Positions 36,794-45,523 of a stretch of DNA of 46,526 nt are shown in pieces. The number at the start of each line of letters is the position of its first letter. Position 1 is the stretch's first letter. The DNA is from Pirellulales bacterium. GTDB lineage: Bacteria; Planctomycetota; Planctomycetia; Pirellulales; JAEUIK01. The translations under genes and the position numbers were made by a program. The notes under the pieces were generated by a model. It saw only the letters and a list, made by a program, of their open reading frames with translations. It searched no databases and was not told where the DNA came from. The stretch lies in NCBI GenBank assembly GCA_019745975.1, contig JAIESQ010000001.1:1-46526 (forward strand). The letters run 5' to 3'.

Positions 36794-37141
36794 ACGTGTG
36801 GTTCCCAAGTTAGTAGAAGTGTGGCAACTGCGCCGGGGGGCTGTCTAGCTCCTAGGCATTCAACGCAAGTGCGCCACTGCTTGGTAGTCGGCTGAAAGGG
36901 AATTGCTATATCGATGCAGGTCGGTGCCGACGAACAAGCAGTGCTGGCCACTGGCAGAAACTCAGCACTGCTTGCCGGTGTATGGATCACGCGAGCTTCA
37001 CCGTCGATCGACCGGCAAGCAGTGGCACACCAGCAATGGCTTGTCCGCCTCTTGCCGACTGCCGCACATACTTTACGCTATTTCCTGCGAATCACCGACC
37101 AACAACTCTCCCGACGCATCATCATACAAGGACGTTACCCC
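36794..37141. other. Divergent intergenic region with palindromic repeats (348 bp)
   Basis: The region lies between the CDGSH gene (minus) and the methyltransferase (plus). Its left part has two partial GTGxGCCACTGC-like cores (about 36817-36875), its centre a full palindromic unit (36937-37024), and its right end AAGGA 9 nt before the methyltransferase ATG. A frame open from 36914 merges with the methyltransferase but translates repeat DNA and is not believed. No clear promoter could be picked. Confidence 0.55.
36937..37024. repeat. REP-like palindrome with CACTGCTTGCCGG arms
   Basis: Fourteen-base arms CACTGCTTGCCGGT (36966-36979) and ACCGGCAAGCAGTG (37011-37024) surround a 31-nt loop. A competing hairpin forms from AGCAGTGCTG (36937-36946) and CAGCACTGCT (36963-36972). 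The CACTGCT core and flanking GTGTGCCACTGC match the element inside the ATP-grasp gene at 20062-20196. Confidence 0.75.
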
Positions 37142-38143
37142 ATGAGCTCCGCTGAACAAAACCTCCAACGCCTTCTGACCGGCACCTGGATCTCGCAAAT
37201 GCTCTACGCCGCAGCCAAGCTCGGCGTGGCCGATCATCTGGCCGGCGAGCCGATGTCGGCCGAAGACCTCGCCGCCGCCGTCGGCGTGCAAGCCGAACCG
37301 CTGTACCGTTTGCTGCGCGCCTTGGCCAGCGAAGGCGTGTTCGAGGAAGACGATCACCACCGCTTCTCGCTCACGCCGATGGCCGACTTGTTGCGCAGCG
37401 ACGTGGCCACCAGCAAGCAAGCCATGGCGATCATGCTCGGCGAAGAGCATCACGCCGCCTGGGGGCAGATCATCTACAGCTTGCAGACGGGCAAGCCGGC
37501 ATTCGATCATGTCTATGGCAAGCCGGTGTTTGGTTACCTGGCCGAGCATCCCGAGGCTGCCCGCAACTTCGACGCCGCCATGACCGCCGTACACGGCAGC
37601 GAAACTGCCCAAATGCTGGCCGCCTACGATTTCTCCGATTGCAAAACTCTGGCTGATATCGGTGGCGGCAACGGCAGCCTGATCACCATGGTGCTGCAGC
37701 GCTATCCCAAGCTCAAAGGCATCTTGTACGACCTCGACCATGTTGTCGCCCGGGCGAAGCCACGACTGGAAGCGGCCAGCGTGGCCGACCGCTGCCAGGT
37801 GATCGCCGGCAGCTTCTTCGAAAGCGTGCCGTCGGGCGCCGACACGTACCTGATGCGACACATCATCCACGATTGGGACGAACCTCGTTGTATCCAGATC
37901 TTGAAGCACTGCCGCGCCGCGCTGCCGGCCGGCGGCAAAGTCCTCTTGATCGAAGCGGTCATCCCGCCGGGCAACAAGCCCTCGTTCGGCAAGCTGATTG
38001 ACATCAACATGCTGGTGATGCCCGGGGGCAAGGAACGCACGGCGGCAGAATACAAATCGCTCTATGCGGCGGCGGGCTTGAAGCTCTCGCGGATCGTGCC
38101 GACCGCCGGCGCGATGAGCCTGATCGAAGGGGTGGCAGCGTAG
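37142..38143 (+). CDS. SAM-dependent O-methyltransferase (acetylserotonin/hydroxyneurosporene type)
   Basis: The 333-residue protein starts at the ATG at 37142 with AAGGA 9 nt upstream. An N-terminal winged-helix dimerisation domain (10-90: ISQMLYAAAKLGVADHL, LYRLLRALASEGVF) is followed by the SAM-binding domain with LADIGGGNGSLI (170-181) and the catalytic histidine motif MRHIIHDWDEPRC. This is the O-methyltransferase family 2 that methylates hydroxyl groups of small aromatic or carotenoid-type metabolites. No biosynthetic partners are adjacent, so the substrate is unknown. Confidence 0.9.
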   Translation: MSSAEQNLQRLLTGTWISQMLYAAAKLGVADHLAGEPMSAEDLAAAVGVQAEPLYRLLRALASEGVFEEDDHHRFSLTPMADLLRSDVATSKQAMAIMLGEEHHAAWGQIIYSLQTGKPAFDHVYGKPVFGYLAEHPEAARNFDAAMTAVHGSETAQMLAAYDFSDCKTLADIGGGNGSLITMVLQRYPKLKGILYDLDHVVARAKPRLEAASVADRCQVIAGSFFESVPSGADTYLMRHIIHDWDEPRCIQILKHCRAALPAGGKVLLIEAVIPPGNKPSFGKLIDINMLVMPGGKERTAAEYKSLYAAAGLKLSRIVPTAGAMSLIEGVAA

Positions 38144-38333
38144 TGGCACTTGATCGTGGTGTCGTCGGTGTCACAGCCCCCTCGGGCAACGTTCTTTCTT
38201 TGCGCGAGGCACAGTCCGCCTCGGGAATCGCGTGGCTCGGCGATCCATTTCTCGGCCAGCATGGCGCGGTCGTGCGAACCGATGCGGCCTTTCCGCTGCG
38301 CGACGCCCACGGTAGAACCCGATTGACGTGACG

Positions 38334-41054
38334 ATGCCCTGGATGCCCCCAACCGCCGTTGCCCGGATGCTGACACCACGCAGCGTGGCTGTCGTGGGCG
38401 CGAGCAATACGGCCAGTAAAGTCGGCGCCATCACCTTCCGGAACCTTGTGCAGGGTGGCTTCGAGGGCCCCGTCTACCCCGTCAATTCGCAACACGGCGT
38501 GGTTCAAGGGACCAAGGCGTATCGCTCGCTCGCCGAACTGCCCGGACCCGTCGACCTGGTGGTCGTTTGCACGCCGGCCGCGACCGTGCCGGCGATCGTG
38601 CGTCAAGCTGGCGAAGCGGGTGTTGGCGGTTTGATCATTCTCACAGCCGGTTTTCGCGAGAAGGGGTCGGCAGGACATGCCCTCGAGGAGTCGCTCAAGC
38701 AGGAACTACGCCGCTTTCCGGAGCTGCGCGCCATTGGTCCCAACTGCCTGGGAGCGATCGTACCGGCGGCGAAGCTGAACGCCAGTTTTGCGGCGTCGAT
38801 GCCCTTACCAGGTCGCGTGGCATTTGTCTCGCAGTCGGGCGCTTTGTGCACGGCGATGCTCGATTGGGCCCGTGAAAGGAGGCTCGGCTTCTCCTGCTTC
38901 GTGTCGATTGGCAACATGCTCGATGTCGATTTCGCGGACCTGTTGGACTATCTGGCCGAAGACCCCCAGACCGAGGCGGTGATTCTCTATCTTGAGTCGA
39001 TCACCAACGCCCGGCAATTCATGTCGGCGGCGCGGGCTTGCGCGCGACGCAAACCGATCCTGGCCTACAAGGCCGGGCGCTTCGCACTTTCGGCCCAGGC
39101 CGCTGCTTCACACACCGGCGCCATGGCGGGAGTCGACGCTGTCTATGACGCGGCGTTCGAGCGGGCCGGCATCGTGCGCGTGCTTCGTCTCGACGACCTG
39201 TTCGACTGCGCGCAGTTGCTCGCCGGCCGCAGTCGCTTGAGTGGCGAGCGCTTGGCGATTGTCACGAATGCTGGCGGTCCCGGCGTCATTGCCTGCGATG
39301 CACTGCTGGCCGCCGGCGGCACGCTGGCTTCGTTGCACGAGACCACCTTGAAGCGGCTCGATGAAGCGTTGCCAGCCTGCTGGTCGCACGGCAATCCTGT
39401 CGACGTGCTGGGTGATGCCTCACCGGAGAGATTCGGCCGGGCCTTGGAGATCGTCGCGCACGATGACCATGTGGACGCGGTCCTGGCCATCCTGACGCCA
39501 CAGGCGATGTCCGATCCCACGGCCACGGCCGCAGCGCTTGTCGAAGTCGCCGCGCGTACCGCAGAGCCGCTGCTGGCTTGCTGGATGGGGGGTGACCTTG
39601 TTCAAGCCGGAGTAGAAATCTTGAATGCGGCCGGCGTGCCGACGGTGGCCACGCCCGACGACGCCGTCTCGGCATTCATGCAACTCGTGCGTCACAAGAA
39701 GAATCTGGAACTGCTGTACGAGTTACCGCGCGAGATTCCCGTCGAATTCGCCGATTTGTCACAGCGAAAACGCGAGCAACTCCACGAGCTCTTTCAGACC
39801 GAGCGGGAGCTACTCTACGAATCCGAGGCGAAGACGTTACTCGCCGCGTACGGGGTGCCAGTCGCCGAAGTACGCAAGGCACAGACGGTCGATGGCGCTG
39901 TGGCCCTGTCGCGTTCGATGGGATTTCCCGTCGTACTCAAAGTCGTTTCGCCGCAAATCACTCACAAAACCGATGTTGGCGGCGTGGAACTGAATCTGGC
40001 CAACGAGCAGCAGGTGCGCACCGCCTACGAGCGGATTGTATCCCGTGTGACAGGCGCGCGACCTGACGCCGAAATCACCGGCATAAGCGTGCAGCCCATG
40101 GTTAGCCTTCCCGGTGGCATCGAGCTGATCTTGGGAGCGAAGAAGGACCCCGTGTTCGGGCCCGTCATCATGGTGGGATGTGGTGGCATCGCGGCCGAGT
40201 TGTTTCACGATCGCGCCCTGGGGCTGCCGCCGCTCAACGAGCGCTTGGCACTGCGCATGCTTGAGTCGTTGCAAGTGTGGCCGCTGCTAACGGGATATCG
40301 CGGCCGCAAGCCGGTCGCCCACGTCAACCGTCTCATCGAAACCCTGTTGCGTTTTTCCGCGCTGGTCGCCGATTTTCCAGAGATCAGCGAGCTGGATGCC
40401 AATCCCGTGTTGGTGCGCGACGATCAAGTAATCGTCTTGGACGCGCGGATCGCGATTGACCGCGCGGCCGTCGAACGGCCGGCGCCGCCCTTCGCGCACC
40501 TGGCGATTCGGCCCTATCCGAGCGACTTATCGGAACAGCATACGCTGCCAGACGGAACGGCAATCGTGTTGCGGCCGATCAAGCCCGAGGACGAACCGCT
40601 TTGGCATGAACTGCTGGCGAGTTGCTCAGCGGATTCCTTGCGCGCTCGTTTTCGCTTTATGTTCAGAACCGACACGCACGAAGCCGCCATTCGTTTTTGC
40701 TTCGTTGACTATGATCGCGAACTGACGGTCGTCGCCGAGACGCAGCTCGATGGCCAGAGAAGGCTGTTAGGCGTGGCCCGGCTGGTGAGCGAAGTCGGTC
40801 GCCCGCGCGGCGAGTTCGCCGTGCTGGTGGGCGACGCGTGGCAAGGCCGGGGGCTGGGGACGCTGTTGACCGACTACTGTGTCCGACATGCCGACCGGGT
40901 TGGAGTCGAAGAGATCTATGCGATCACCGGTCGCGAGAATCAACGCATGGTGAAGATCTTTAAGAGCCAAGGATTTGACGTCGTCGCCGACGTGGACCCC
41001 ACGGTTTTTCGAGCGATTCGACGTCGCGGCGATCAGGCCGCGGCCGCCAATTGA
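38334..41054 (+). CDS. ADP-forming acyl-CoA synthetase fused to a GNAT acetyltransferase (Pat/PatZ-like)
   Basis: About 906 residues from the ATG at 38334 (a GTG lies two codons upstream). Order: CoA-binding Rossmann domain (PRSVAVVGASNTASKVGAIT), ligase-like domains with GPNCLGAI and SQSGALCTAMLDW, an ATP-grasp domain (about 490-710: LLAAYGVPVAEV, GFPVVLKVVSPQITHKTDVG), then a C-terminal GNAT domain (about 745-890) with acetyl-CoA motif DAWQGRGLGTLLTDYCV. The layout matches the lysine acetyltransferases Pat/PatZ/YfiQ. The phosphorylatable histidine of true ADP-forming acetyl-CoA synthetases is present (SHTGAMAG, His262 counting from the GTG), so the synthetase part may be active. It converges on the hydrogenase operon. 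Confidence 0.9.
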   Translation: MPWMPPTAVARMLTPRSVAVVGASNTASKVGAITFRNLVQGGFEGPVYPVNSQHGVVQGTKAYRSLAELPGPVDLVVVCTPAATVPAIVRQAGEAGVGGLIILTAGFREKGSAGHALEESLKQELRRFPELRAIGPNCLGAIVPAAKLNASFAASMPLPGRVAFVSQSGALCTAMLDWARERRLGFSCFVSIGNMLDVDFADLLDYLAEDPQTEAVILYLESITNARQFMSAARACARRKPILAYKAGRFALSAQAAASHTGAMAGVDAVYDAAFERAGIVRVLRLDDLFDCAQLLAGRSRLSGERLAIVTNAGGPGVIACDALLAAGGTLASLHETTLKRLDEALPACWSHGNPVDVLGDASPERFGRALEIVAHDDHVDAVLAILTPQAMSDPTATAAALVEVAARTAEPLLACWMGGDLVQAGVEILNAAGVPTVATPDDAVSAFMQLVRHKKNLELLYELPREIPVEFADLSQRKREQLHELFQTERELLYESEAKTLLAAYGVPVAEVRKAQTVDGAVALSRSMGFPVVLKVVSPQITHKTDVGGVELNLANEQQVRTAYERIVSRVTGARPDAEITGISVQPMVSLPGGIELILGAKKDPVFGPVIMVGCGGIAAELFHDRALGLPPLNERLALRMLESLQVWPLLTGYRGRKPVAHVNRLIETLLRFSALVADFPEISELDANPVLVRDDQVIVLDARIAIDRAAVERPAPPFAHLAIRPYPSDLSEQHTLPDGTAIVLRPIKPEDEPLWHELLASCSADSLRARFRFMFRTDTHEAAIRFCFVDYDRELTVVAETQLDGQRRLLGVARLVSEVGRPRGEFAVLVGDAWQGRGLGTLLTDYCVRHADRVGVEEIYAITGRENQRMVKIFKSQGFDVVADVDPTVFRAIRRRGDQAAAAN

Positions 41055-41102
41055 ATGGCCGATCGAGCCGAGGTGGCCCCCCGGCAGTCGATCGCGCCGT
41101 CG

Positions 41103-42401
41103 TCACGGTTGCCGCACCGTGGTGACCTTGAGGAAATGAGCCGAGCAACTGATGCAAGGGTCGTACGATCGCACCAGGCGCTCACAGGCGTCGGCAATTT
41201 CCGCGTTGGACGAATCCACCACCGACGGCAAGTATTGCGCCAGGTCGTCCTCGATCTGGCTTTGGTTCTGTGAGGTCGGCGGAACAATGTTCGCCGCCGC
41301 GATCAGTCCCTCATCGTCCATTCGATATCGATGATATAGCAGCCCACGTGGCGCCTCGGTGGCGGCCGCCCCCTCGCCGGCACGCCGCTGATACGGCACG
41401 CGAGAGACTTTCGGCGGGCGGTAATCCTGCAAAACGGCCAGCGCAACTTCGTAAGCGTGCACGATCTCGATGCTCCGCGCGACGATGCTCTTAAAGATGT
41501 TCCGACAAGGGTGCTCGAGCCCGACGTCGTCGGCCAGACGGCGGGCCAGCGGCGCGAGTTGCGCGCGGTTGAGATTCAAGCGCGCGAGAGGGCCCACAAG
41601 ATAGGTGCGGCCGGTATCGCGGCGCACGCCCTGCAGGGCCGTCGAGTGCGGCACTTGCCGCTCGTGAAACGTCTGCTCGAAGTCGGCCGCGGCGATGTGC
41701 AGCCCATCGCTGCCGGAGATGAAGCCCGCGCACATCGCGTATTCGTCTGGGTGCTCTAGCGCGACAAAGTCGTAAGGGCGCTCGAATGTGGGAAAGTCGA
41801 AACCGGCGACCCAGCGCGTGGCCGCGATCGCCAGCTCCAGCCCCCGCTGGAAGCTCGGCACGAGCGGCTCGATTTCGTCGCGGCGCGGCGCGCGATGAAA
41901 GCCACCGACGGACACATTGACGGGATGAATGGCACGGCCGCCCAGTGTTTCGAGCAATTGATTGCCGTACTTCCTGATTTCCAGACCGCGCTGAAACTCC
42001 AGGGGATACTCTTTGGCCATCGCTAGCGCGCTGTCGTATCCAAGAAAGTCCGGCGCGTGCAGCATGTGCACGTGCAGGGCATGACTTTCGATCCACTCTC
42101 CGCAATACAGCAGCCTGCGCAGAACCTGAAGTTCCTCCGGCATCTCGATGCCCAACGCTGCCTCCAGAGCGTGCACGGAGCTCATCTGGTAGGCCACCGG
42201 GCAAATGCCGCAAATGCGCGCCGTGATATCGGGCACGTCCTCCAGCGCGCGGCCGCGAAGAAAGGCCTCGAACAAGCGCGGCGGCTCGTAGATGTTCAAG
42301 CGCACGTGTTCGACGGCGCCGTCGCGCAACTGCAGATGCAAAGCGGCTTCGCCCTCGACTCGGGTGAGTGCTTCGACGCGGATCGTCCGCCGCTGGCTCA
42401 T
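41103..42401 (-). CDS. hydA: NiFe (sulf)hydrogenase large subunit, group 3b-like
   Basis: The 432-residue catalytic subunit has both metal-binding pairs for the NiFe site: Cys64 and Cys67 (ARICGICPVAYQMSS) and Cys416/Cys419 (DPCISCSAH). The ~10 residues after His422 (FLKVTTVRQP) are the expected C-terminal peptide removed by a maturation protease. The gene order and subunit types match cytoplasmic NAD(P)-linked hydrogenase/sulfhydrogenase (HydBGDA of Pyrococcus). No hyp or protease gene is in the window. The ATG overlaps the hydD stop (ATGA). Confidence 0.93.
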   Translation of the reverse strand: MSQRRTIRVEALTRVEGEAALHLQLRDGAVEHVRLNIYEPPRLFEAFLRGRALEDVPDITARICGICPVAYQMSSVHALEAALGIEMPEELQVLRRLLYCGEWIESHALHVHMLHAPDFLGYDSALAMAKEYPLEFQRGLEIRKYGNQLLETLGGRAIHPVNVSVGGFHRAPRRDEIEPLVPSFQRGLELAIAATRWVAGFDFPTFERPYDFVALEHPDEYAMCAGFISGSDGLHIAAADFEQTFHERQVPHSTALQGVRRDTGRTYLVGPLARLNLNRAQLAPLARRLADDVGLEHPCRNIFKSIVARSIEIVHAYEVALAVLQDYRPPKVSRVPYQRRAGEGAAATEAPRGLLYHRYRMDDEGLIAAANIVPPTSQNQSQIEDDLAQYLPSVVDSSNAEIADACERLVRSYDPCISCSAHFLKVTTVRQP

Positions 42402-43195
42402 GTCGACTGATCTCCGCTTTGTTCCGCCGCTAACCGGTCTCCCTCGCTACGAAACTCGGGTGAGAAGCCATTGAAGCTACCCCGCAAGCCGCGAATCGTT
42501 GTCCGGGTATCGACATGCAGCAGGCGAAGCTGCGCAGTAAGGCTGGCCGCGTTGGGCTGTTGGGAAGGCCCGAAACAACCATAACAACCGCGGTCAAAGC
42601 TTGGGCAGAGCGCCCCGCAGCCATCGTGCGTGATCGGTCCCAAACACGGCGTGCCCTGCGCGACCATGACGCAAACCGTGCCACGTCGCTTGCACTCCAA
42701 GCAGACACTATGCACCGGCGTCCTTGGGCGGCGCCCGGCCAGCAGTGACTGCAGCACCTCCAACAGTTGTTGCTTGTTGATGGGGCACCCCCGCAGCTCG
42801 AAATCTACCGCAACGTGGCTCGCGATCGGCGTCGACGTGGCCAGCGTCTGAATGTATTGCGGGCTGGCATAGACGGTCGCCAGAAACTCGTCGCAGTCGG
42901 CCCAGTTTCGCAGGGCCTGAATGCCACCTGCCGTCGCGCACGCGCCGATTGTCACCAGGAACTCGGCATCGCGTCGTACCTGCCGAATGCGCTGCGCGTC
43001 GTCGGCCGTGGTGATCGAGCCTTCGACAAGCGCAATGTCGTAGGGACCAGGCTCCACGCGACTGCTGGCCTCGAGAAAGAACACGATATCGATCTTGTCG
43101 GCCAAGGCGGCCAGCTCGTCCTCAAGCGATAACAACGAAAGCTGGCAGCCATCGCACGAGGCAAACTTGAACACGGCTAGCCGCGGACGGGGCAT
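42398..43195 (-). CDS. hydD: NiFe (sulf)hydrogenase small subunit
   Basis: From the ATG at 43195 the protein has 265 residues. It starts without a signal peptide and reaches the proximal-cluster cysteines Cys14 and Cys17 at once (FKFASCDGCQLSLLSLE). Further ligands are in TIGACATAGGIQ, SVCLECKRRGTVC and GCGALCPSFDRGCYGCFGP, consistent with three [4Fe-4S] clusters passing electrons from the NiFe site to the flavin subunit. The lack of a Tat signal fits a cytoplasmic enzyme. It overlaps hydG by 1 nt and hydA by 4 nt. A longer frame up to 43516 overlaps hydG and is not real. Confidence 0.93.
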   Translation of the reverse strand: MPRPRLAVFKFASCDGCQLSLLSLEDELAALADKIDIVFFLEASSRVEPGPYDIALVEGSITTADDAQRIRQVRRDAEFLVTIGACATAGGIQALRNWADCDEFLATVYASPQYIQTLATSTPIASHVAVDFELRGCPINKQQLLEVLQSLLAGRRPRTPVHSVCLECKRRGTVCVMVAQGTPCLGPITHDGCGALCPSFDRGCYGCFGPSQQPNAASLTAQLRLLHVDTRTTIRGLRGSFNGFSPEFRSEGDRLAAEQSGDQST

Positions 43196-44055
43196 TACAA
43201 ATCCTCGACGTCGAGATAGGGCTCGATCTTGTCGTAGCGGAAGACTGGTCCATCCTGGCAGACAAACGCCGGGCCAAGCTGGCAGTGACCGCAGAGCCCC
43301 ACCGCGCATTGCATGTTGCGCTCCAGTGACACCCAAATTTGCTCCTTGCGCACCCCGCGTGCCAGGGCGCTGCGCACACTGTATCGCATCATTACTTCGG
43401 GCCCGCATAGAAACAGCGCACAGTTGGCCGGCGCGATTCCCGACAGGCGATCCACCAACAGAGGTACTGCTCCGACGTGTCCGACCCAAAGCCGGTGCGG
43501 CCGATCGACCGTGCACTGCAAGTGAAGCCCCCGGCCAGTCCAGCCGGCGAACTCCCGATCATAGAGCAGCACGTCCGGCGAGCGGGCTCCATACAAAAGC
43601 GTGGTGGACGCACGGGGACTCGGGCCGTCGAGCCGGGCTTCGACAACCGCCCGCAGCGGGGCCAGGCCGATGCCGCCGGCAACTAGCACAATGTCGGCGT
43701 CGCGCGTCTCGTCGAGCGGCCAGGCCGACCCATACGGCCCGCGCAATGCCAGCGAGTCGCCTTTTCCGAGGCGCGCCAGGCTCTGAGTCACGTTGCCAGC
43801 CACGCGCACCGTATGGGCCAGCCCTTCGCGCGACGCCAATCCGCCGCTGATGCTGATGGCGATTTCGCCGACCCCCGGCACGTACAGCATGTTGAATTGA
43901 CCGGGCGCATAGCCATAGCTCGTCGCCCGAGCGGGCTCGTCGAACTGCAGATAGTACGTGGCCACGCCGGCGAACTCCGTGACGACGTCGGCGATACGAA
44001 CGCTCGCGGCCAGCCAGGGATTGTCGGCAATCGCCGCGGATGCCAGCGCGCTCAT
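43195..44055 (-). CDS. hydG: Hydrogenase/sulfhydrogenase FAD-NAD(P) subunit gamma
   Basis: The 286-residue flavoprotein has a ferredoxin-reductase FAD domain (GYAPGQFNMLYVPGVGEIAI), the NAD(P)-binding half (IVLVAGGIGLAPLRAVVEAR, 122-141; LFLCGPEVMMRYSV) and a C-terminal [2Fe-2S] site with Cys250, Cys255, Cys258 and Cys266 (QCAVGLCGHCQLGP, FVCQDGPVF). It exchanges electrons between the hydrogenase module and NAD(P)H. The same family includes dihydroorotate dehydrogenase PyrK and sulfite reductase AsrB; the operon decides in favour of hydrogenase. It is coupled to hydB by an ATGA overlap. Confidence 0.92.
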   Translation of the reverse strand: MSALASAAIADNPWLAASVRIADVVTEFAGVATYYLQFDEPARATSYGYAPGQFNMLYVPGVGEIAISISGGLASREGLAHTVRVAGNVTQSLARLGKGDSLALRGPYGSAWPLDETRDADIVLVAGGIGLAPLRAVVEARLDGPSPRASTTLLYGARSPDVLLYDREFAGWTGRGLHLQCTVDRPHRLWVGHVGAVPLLVDRLSGIAPANCALFLCGPEVMMRYSVRSALARGVRKEQIWVSLERNMQCAVGLCGHCQLGPAFVCQDGPVFRYDKIEPYLDVEDL

Positions 44056-45185
44056 ACGGGCGTCTCGCGAATGGCGGCCACTTCCTCGGTTAAATCAATG
44101 CCCACGGGGCACCAGGTGATGCAGCGGCCGCATCCGACACAGCCCGAGACGCCGAACTGGTCGACCCAGGAGGCGAGTTTGTGCGTGAGCCACTGGCGAT
44201 AGCGCGAGCGAATCTGGTCGCGCACCACGCCACCGTTCAGGTAACTGAAATCCCAATTGAAGCAGGTATCCCACTCGCGCACGCGCTCCACGTGCTCCAC
44301 ATCCAGGTCGCTGACCTCTTTCACGGAGCTGCAGAAGCAAGTGGGGCAGACCATCGTGCAATTCGTGCACGACAGGCAGCGCGTCGCGACCTCCGACCAA
44401 CGCGGATGCTCGAGGTTATTGAGTAACAGGTCGCGCAGGTCGTTGGTATCGAGCTGTTTGGAGATATCATCGACCGCGTGCTGTCTGGCGATTTCTGCCT
44501 GCCGGAGCGCTTGAGGGTCGGCGGGCCTCGTCGGCAAGAGCGCCGCCAACGCAGCGCCTTGGGGACTGCCAACTTCCACAGTGAAGCAATCGGGCAATTC
44601 GGTGAGCGCTAGATCGAAACCACTCGAGCAGCGCGGGCCGGTATTCATCGACGTGCAAAAACACGTGCTCGCGGCCTGCGTGCAATTGACGGCGATGATC
44701 AACGCCTGTTCGCGGCGGCGGCGATAGATCGGATCGCTGTACCGCGCATGCATGAAGGTGCGATCCTGCACGGCAATGGCCGCCAGGTCGCACGCCCGCA
44801 CCCCCAAGAGTGCGACGGGTGGCTCGTCGTCCGGCACGTCTCGCATGCGCCAGGCGTCGCCATCTCGGTCGGCCGCGACGACCGTAACCCGCGACGGAAA
44901 GAAGTGCTGCTTCGGCGAATGCGGCCCGACCACGAAACCGAACCAGGCATCGTCTTCACGGCGCTTGAGCCGATACTCTCCGCCGCTTTGCTCGTCGGTC
45001 CAGCCCCGCGGCAAATCGTCAATCGCCCGAATTTCGCCGAAAACGATCGCCGCCTGCGACACGGTCGGGCCGAGCACGCGGTAGCCTTGGTCCCACAGCA
45101 GATCGACGAGCTTCTGGAAATCCTGCTTGTCGAGCAATCGCGTCTCGTGCATTGACGGCGACGATTCGCGGTCGTGTTGCGTCAT
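44052..45185 (-). CDS. hydB: Hydrogenase/sulfhydrogenase Fe-S subunit beta
   Basis: The 377-residue protein resembles anaerobic sulfite reductase subunit A and hydrogenase HydB. Two ferredoxin-type cluster motifs are near the C-terminus: Cys270, 273, 276, 280 (CLSCTNCTMVCPTC) and Cys349, 352, 355, 359 (CVGCGRCITWCP). The N-terminal part has LLGVRACDLAAIAVQD and NCTQAASTCFCTSM. It passes electrons through the enzyme and is the site linked to polysulfide reduction in sulfhydrogenases. The start is uncertain: the ATG at 45185 is 5 nt from a MITE end and has no good ribosome binding site, and an ATG at 45152 (MHETRLLDKQ) is equally good. First gene of hydBGDA. Confidence 0.9.
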   Translation of the reverse strand: MTQHDRESSPSMHETRLLDKQDFQKLVDLLWDQGYRVLGPTVSQAAIVFGEIRAIDDLPRGWTDEQSGGEYRLKRREDDAWFGFVVGPHSPKQHFFPSRVTVVAADRDGDAWRMRDVPDDEPPVALLGVRACDLAAIAVQDRTFMHARYSDPIYRRRREQALIIAVNCTQAASTCFCTSMNTGPRCSSGFDLALTELPDCFTVEVGSPQGAALAALLPTRPADPQALRQAEIARQHAVDDISKQLDTNDLRDLLLNNLEHPRWSEVATRCLSCTNCTMVCPTCFCSSVKEVSDLDVEHVERVREWDTCFNWDFSYLNGGVVRDQIRSRYRQWLTHKLASWVDQFGVSGCVGCGRCITWCPVGIDLTEEVAAIRETPV

Positions 45186-45190
45186 GGATT

Positions 45191-45493
45191 AGAGCCTATC
45201 CCAAAACCGCTCGCGCGCGGCGTTTGGCCGACAATGGGCCGGACGCCAGGAAGAACGACGAGACGTATTGAAAGGAAATCCATCGAGGAGTGATGACGCA
45301 GCAGACGGCCCGTTGTATGGCCAAACCCTTCGGGACCGCAAATCTGCTGCGCGGAGCGCAGGCGGGCTTTCGGCCGCCGGCGGCGTCGCTCCGACTCCGT
45401 GGATCGGTCTATTGGATACACGTCGTCGTCGCTCCTGGCCGGACGGCCGAAATCCCCACGGTCGCCGCCGCGATGGGTTCTGGGATAGGCTCT
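45191..45493. mobile_element. MITE-like element with 17-nt terminal inverted repeats
   Basis: AGAGCCTATCCCAAAAC (45191-45207) and the complement of AGAGCCTATCCCAGAAC (45477-45493) differ at one base and bound 303 bp without a coding frame. The termini look like those of IS5-group insertion sequences, so it is probably a non-autonomous derivative. A target duplication is not clear (short T-rich flanks on both sides). It occupies nearly the whole 338-bp gap between hydB and the cNMP-binding gene and starts 5 nt upstream of the hydB ATG. Confidence 0.8.
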
Positions 45494-45523
45494 TTAGTCT
45501 CATGGCGAAGTCGCCGGTGCCGC

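Noticed and set aside
36914-37141. 76-residue N-terminal extension of the methyltransferase
   Set aside because: It translates palindromic repeat DNA and has no similarity to the family; the ATG at 37142 has a ribosome binding site and the normal N-terminus.
38143-38331. 62-codon frame between the methyltransferase and the acyl-CoA synthetase
   Set aside because: It starts at a GTG overlapping the previous stop, has no recognisable motif, and looks like an open spacer.
43196-43516. N-terminal extension of the hydrogenase small subunit
   Set aside because: It lies antiparallel in frame to hydG coding sequence and lacks homology; the ATG at 43195 gives the canonical small-subunit N-terminus.
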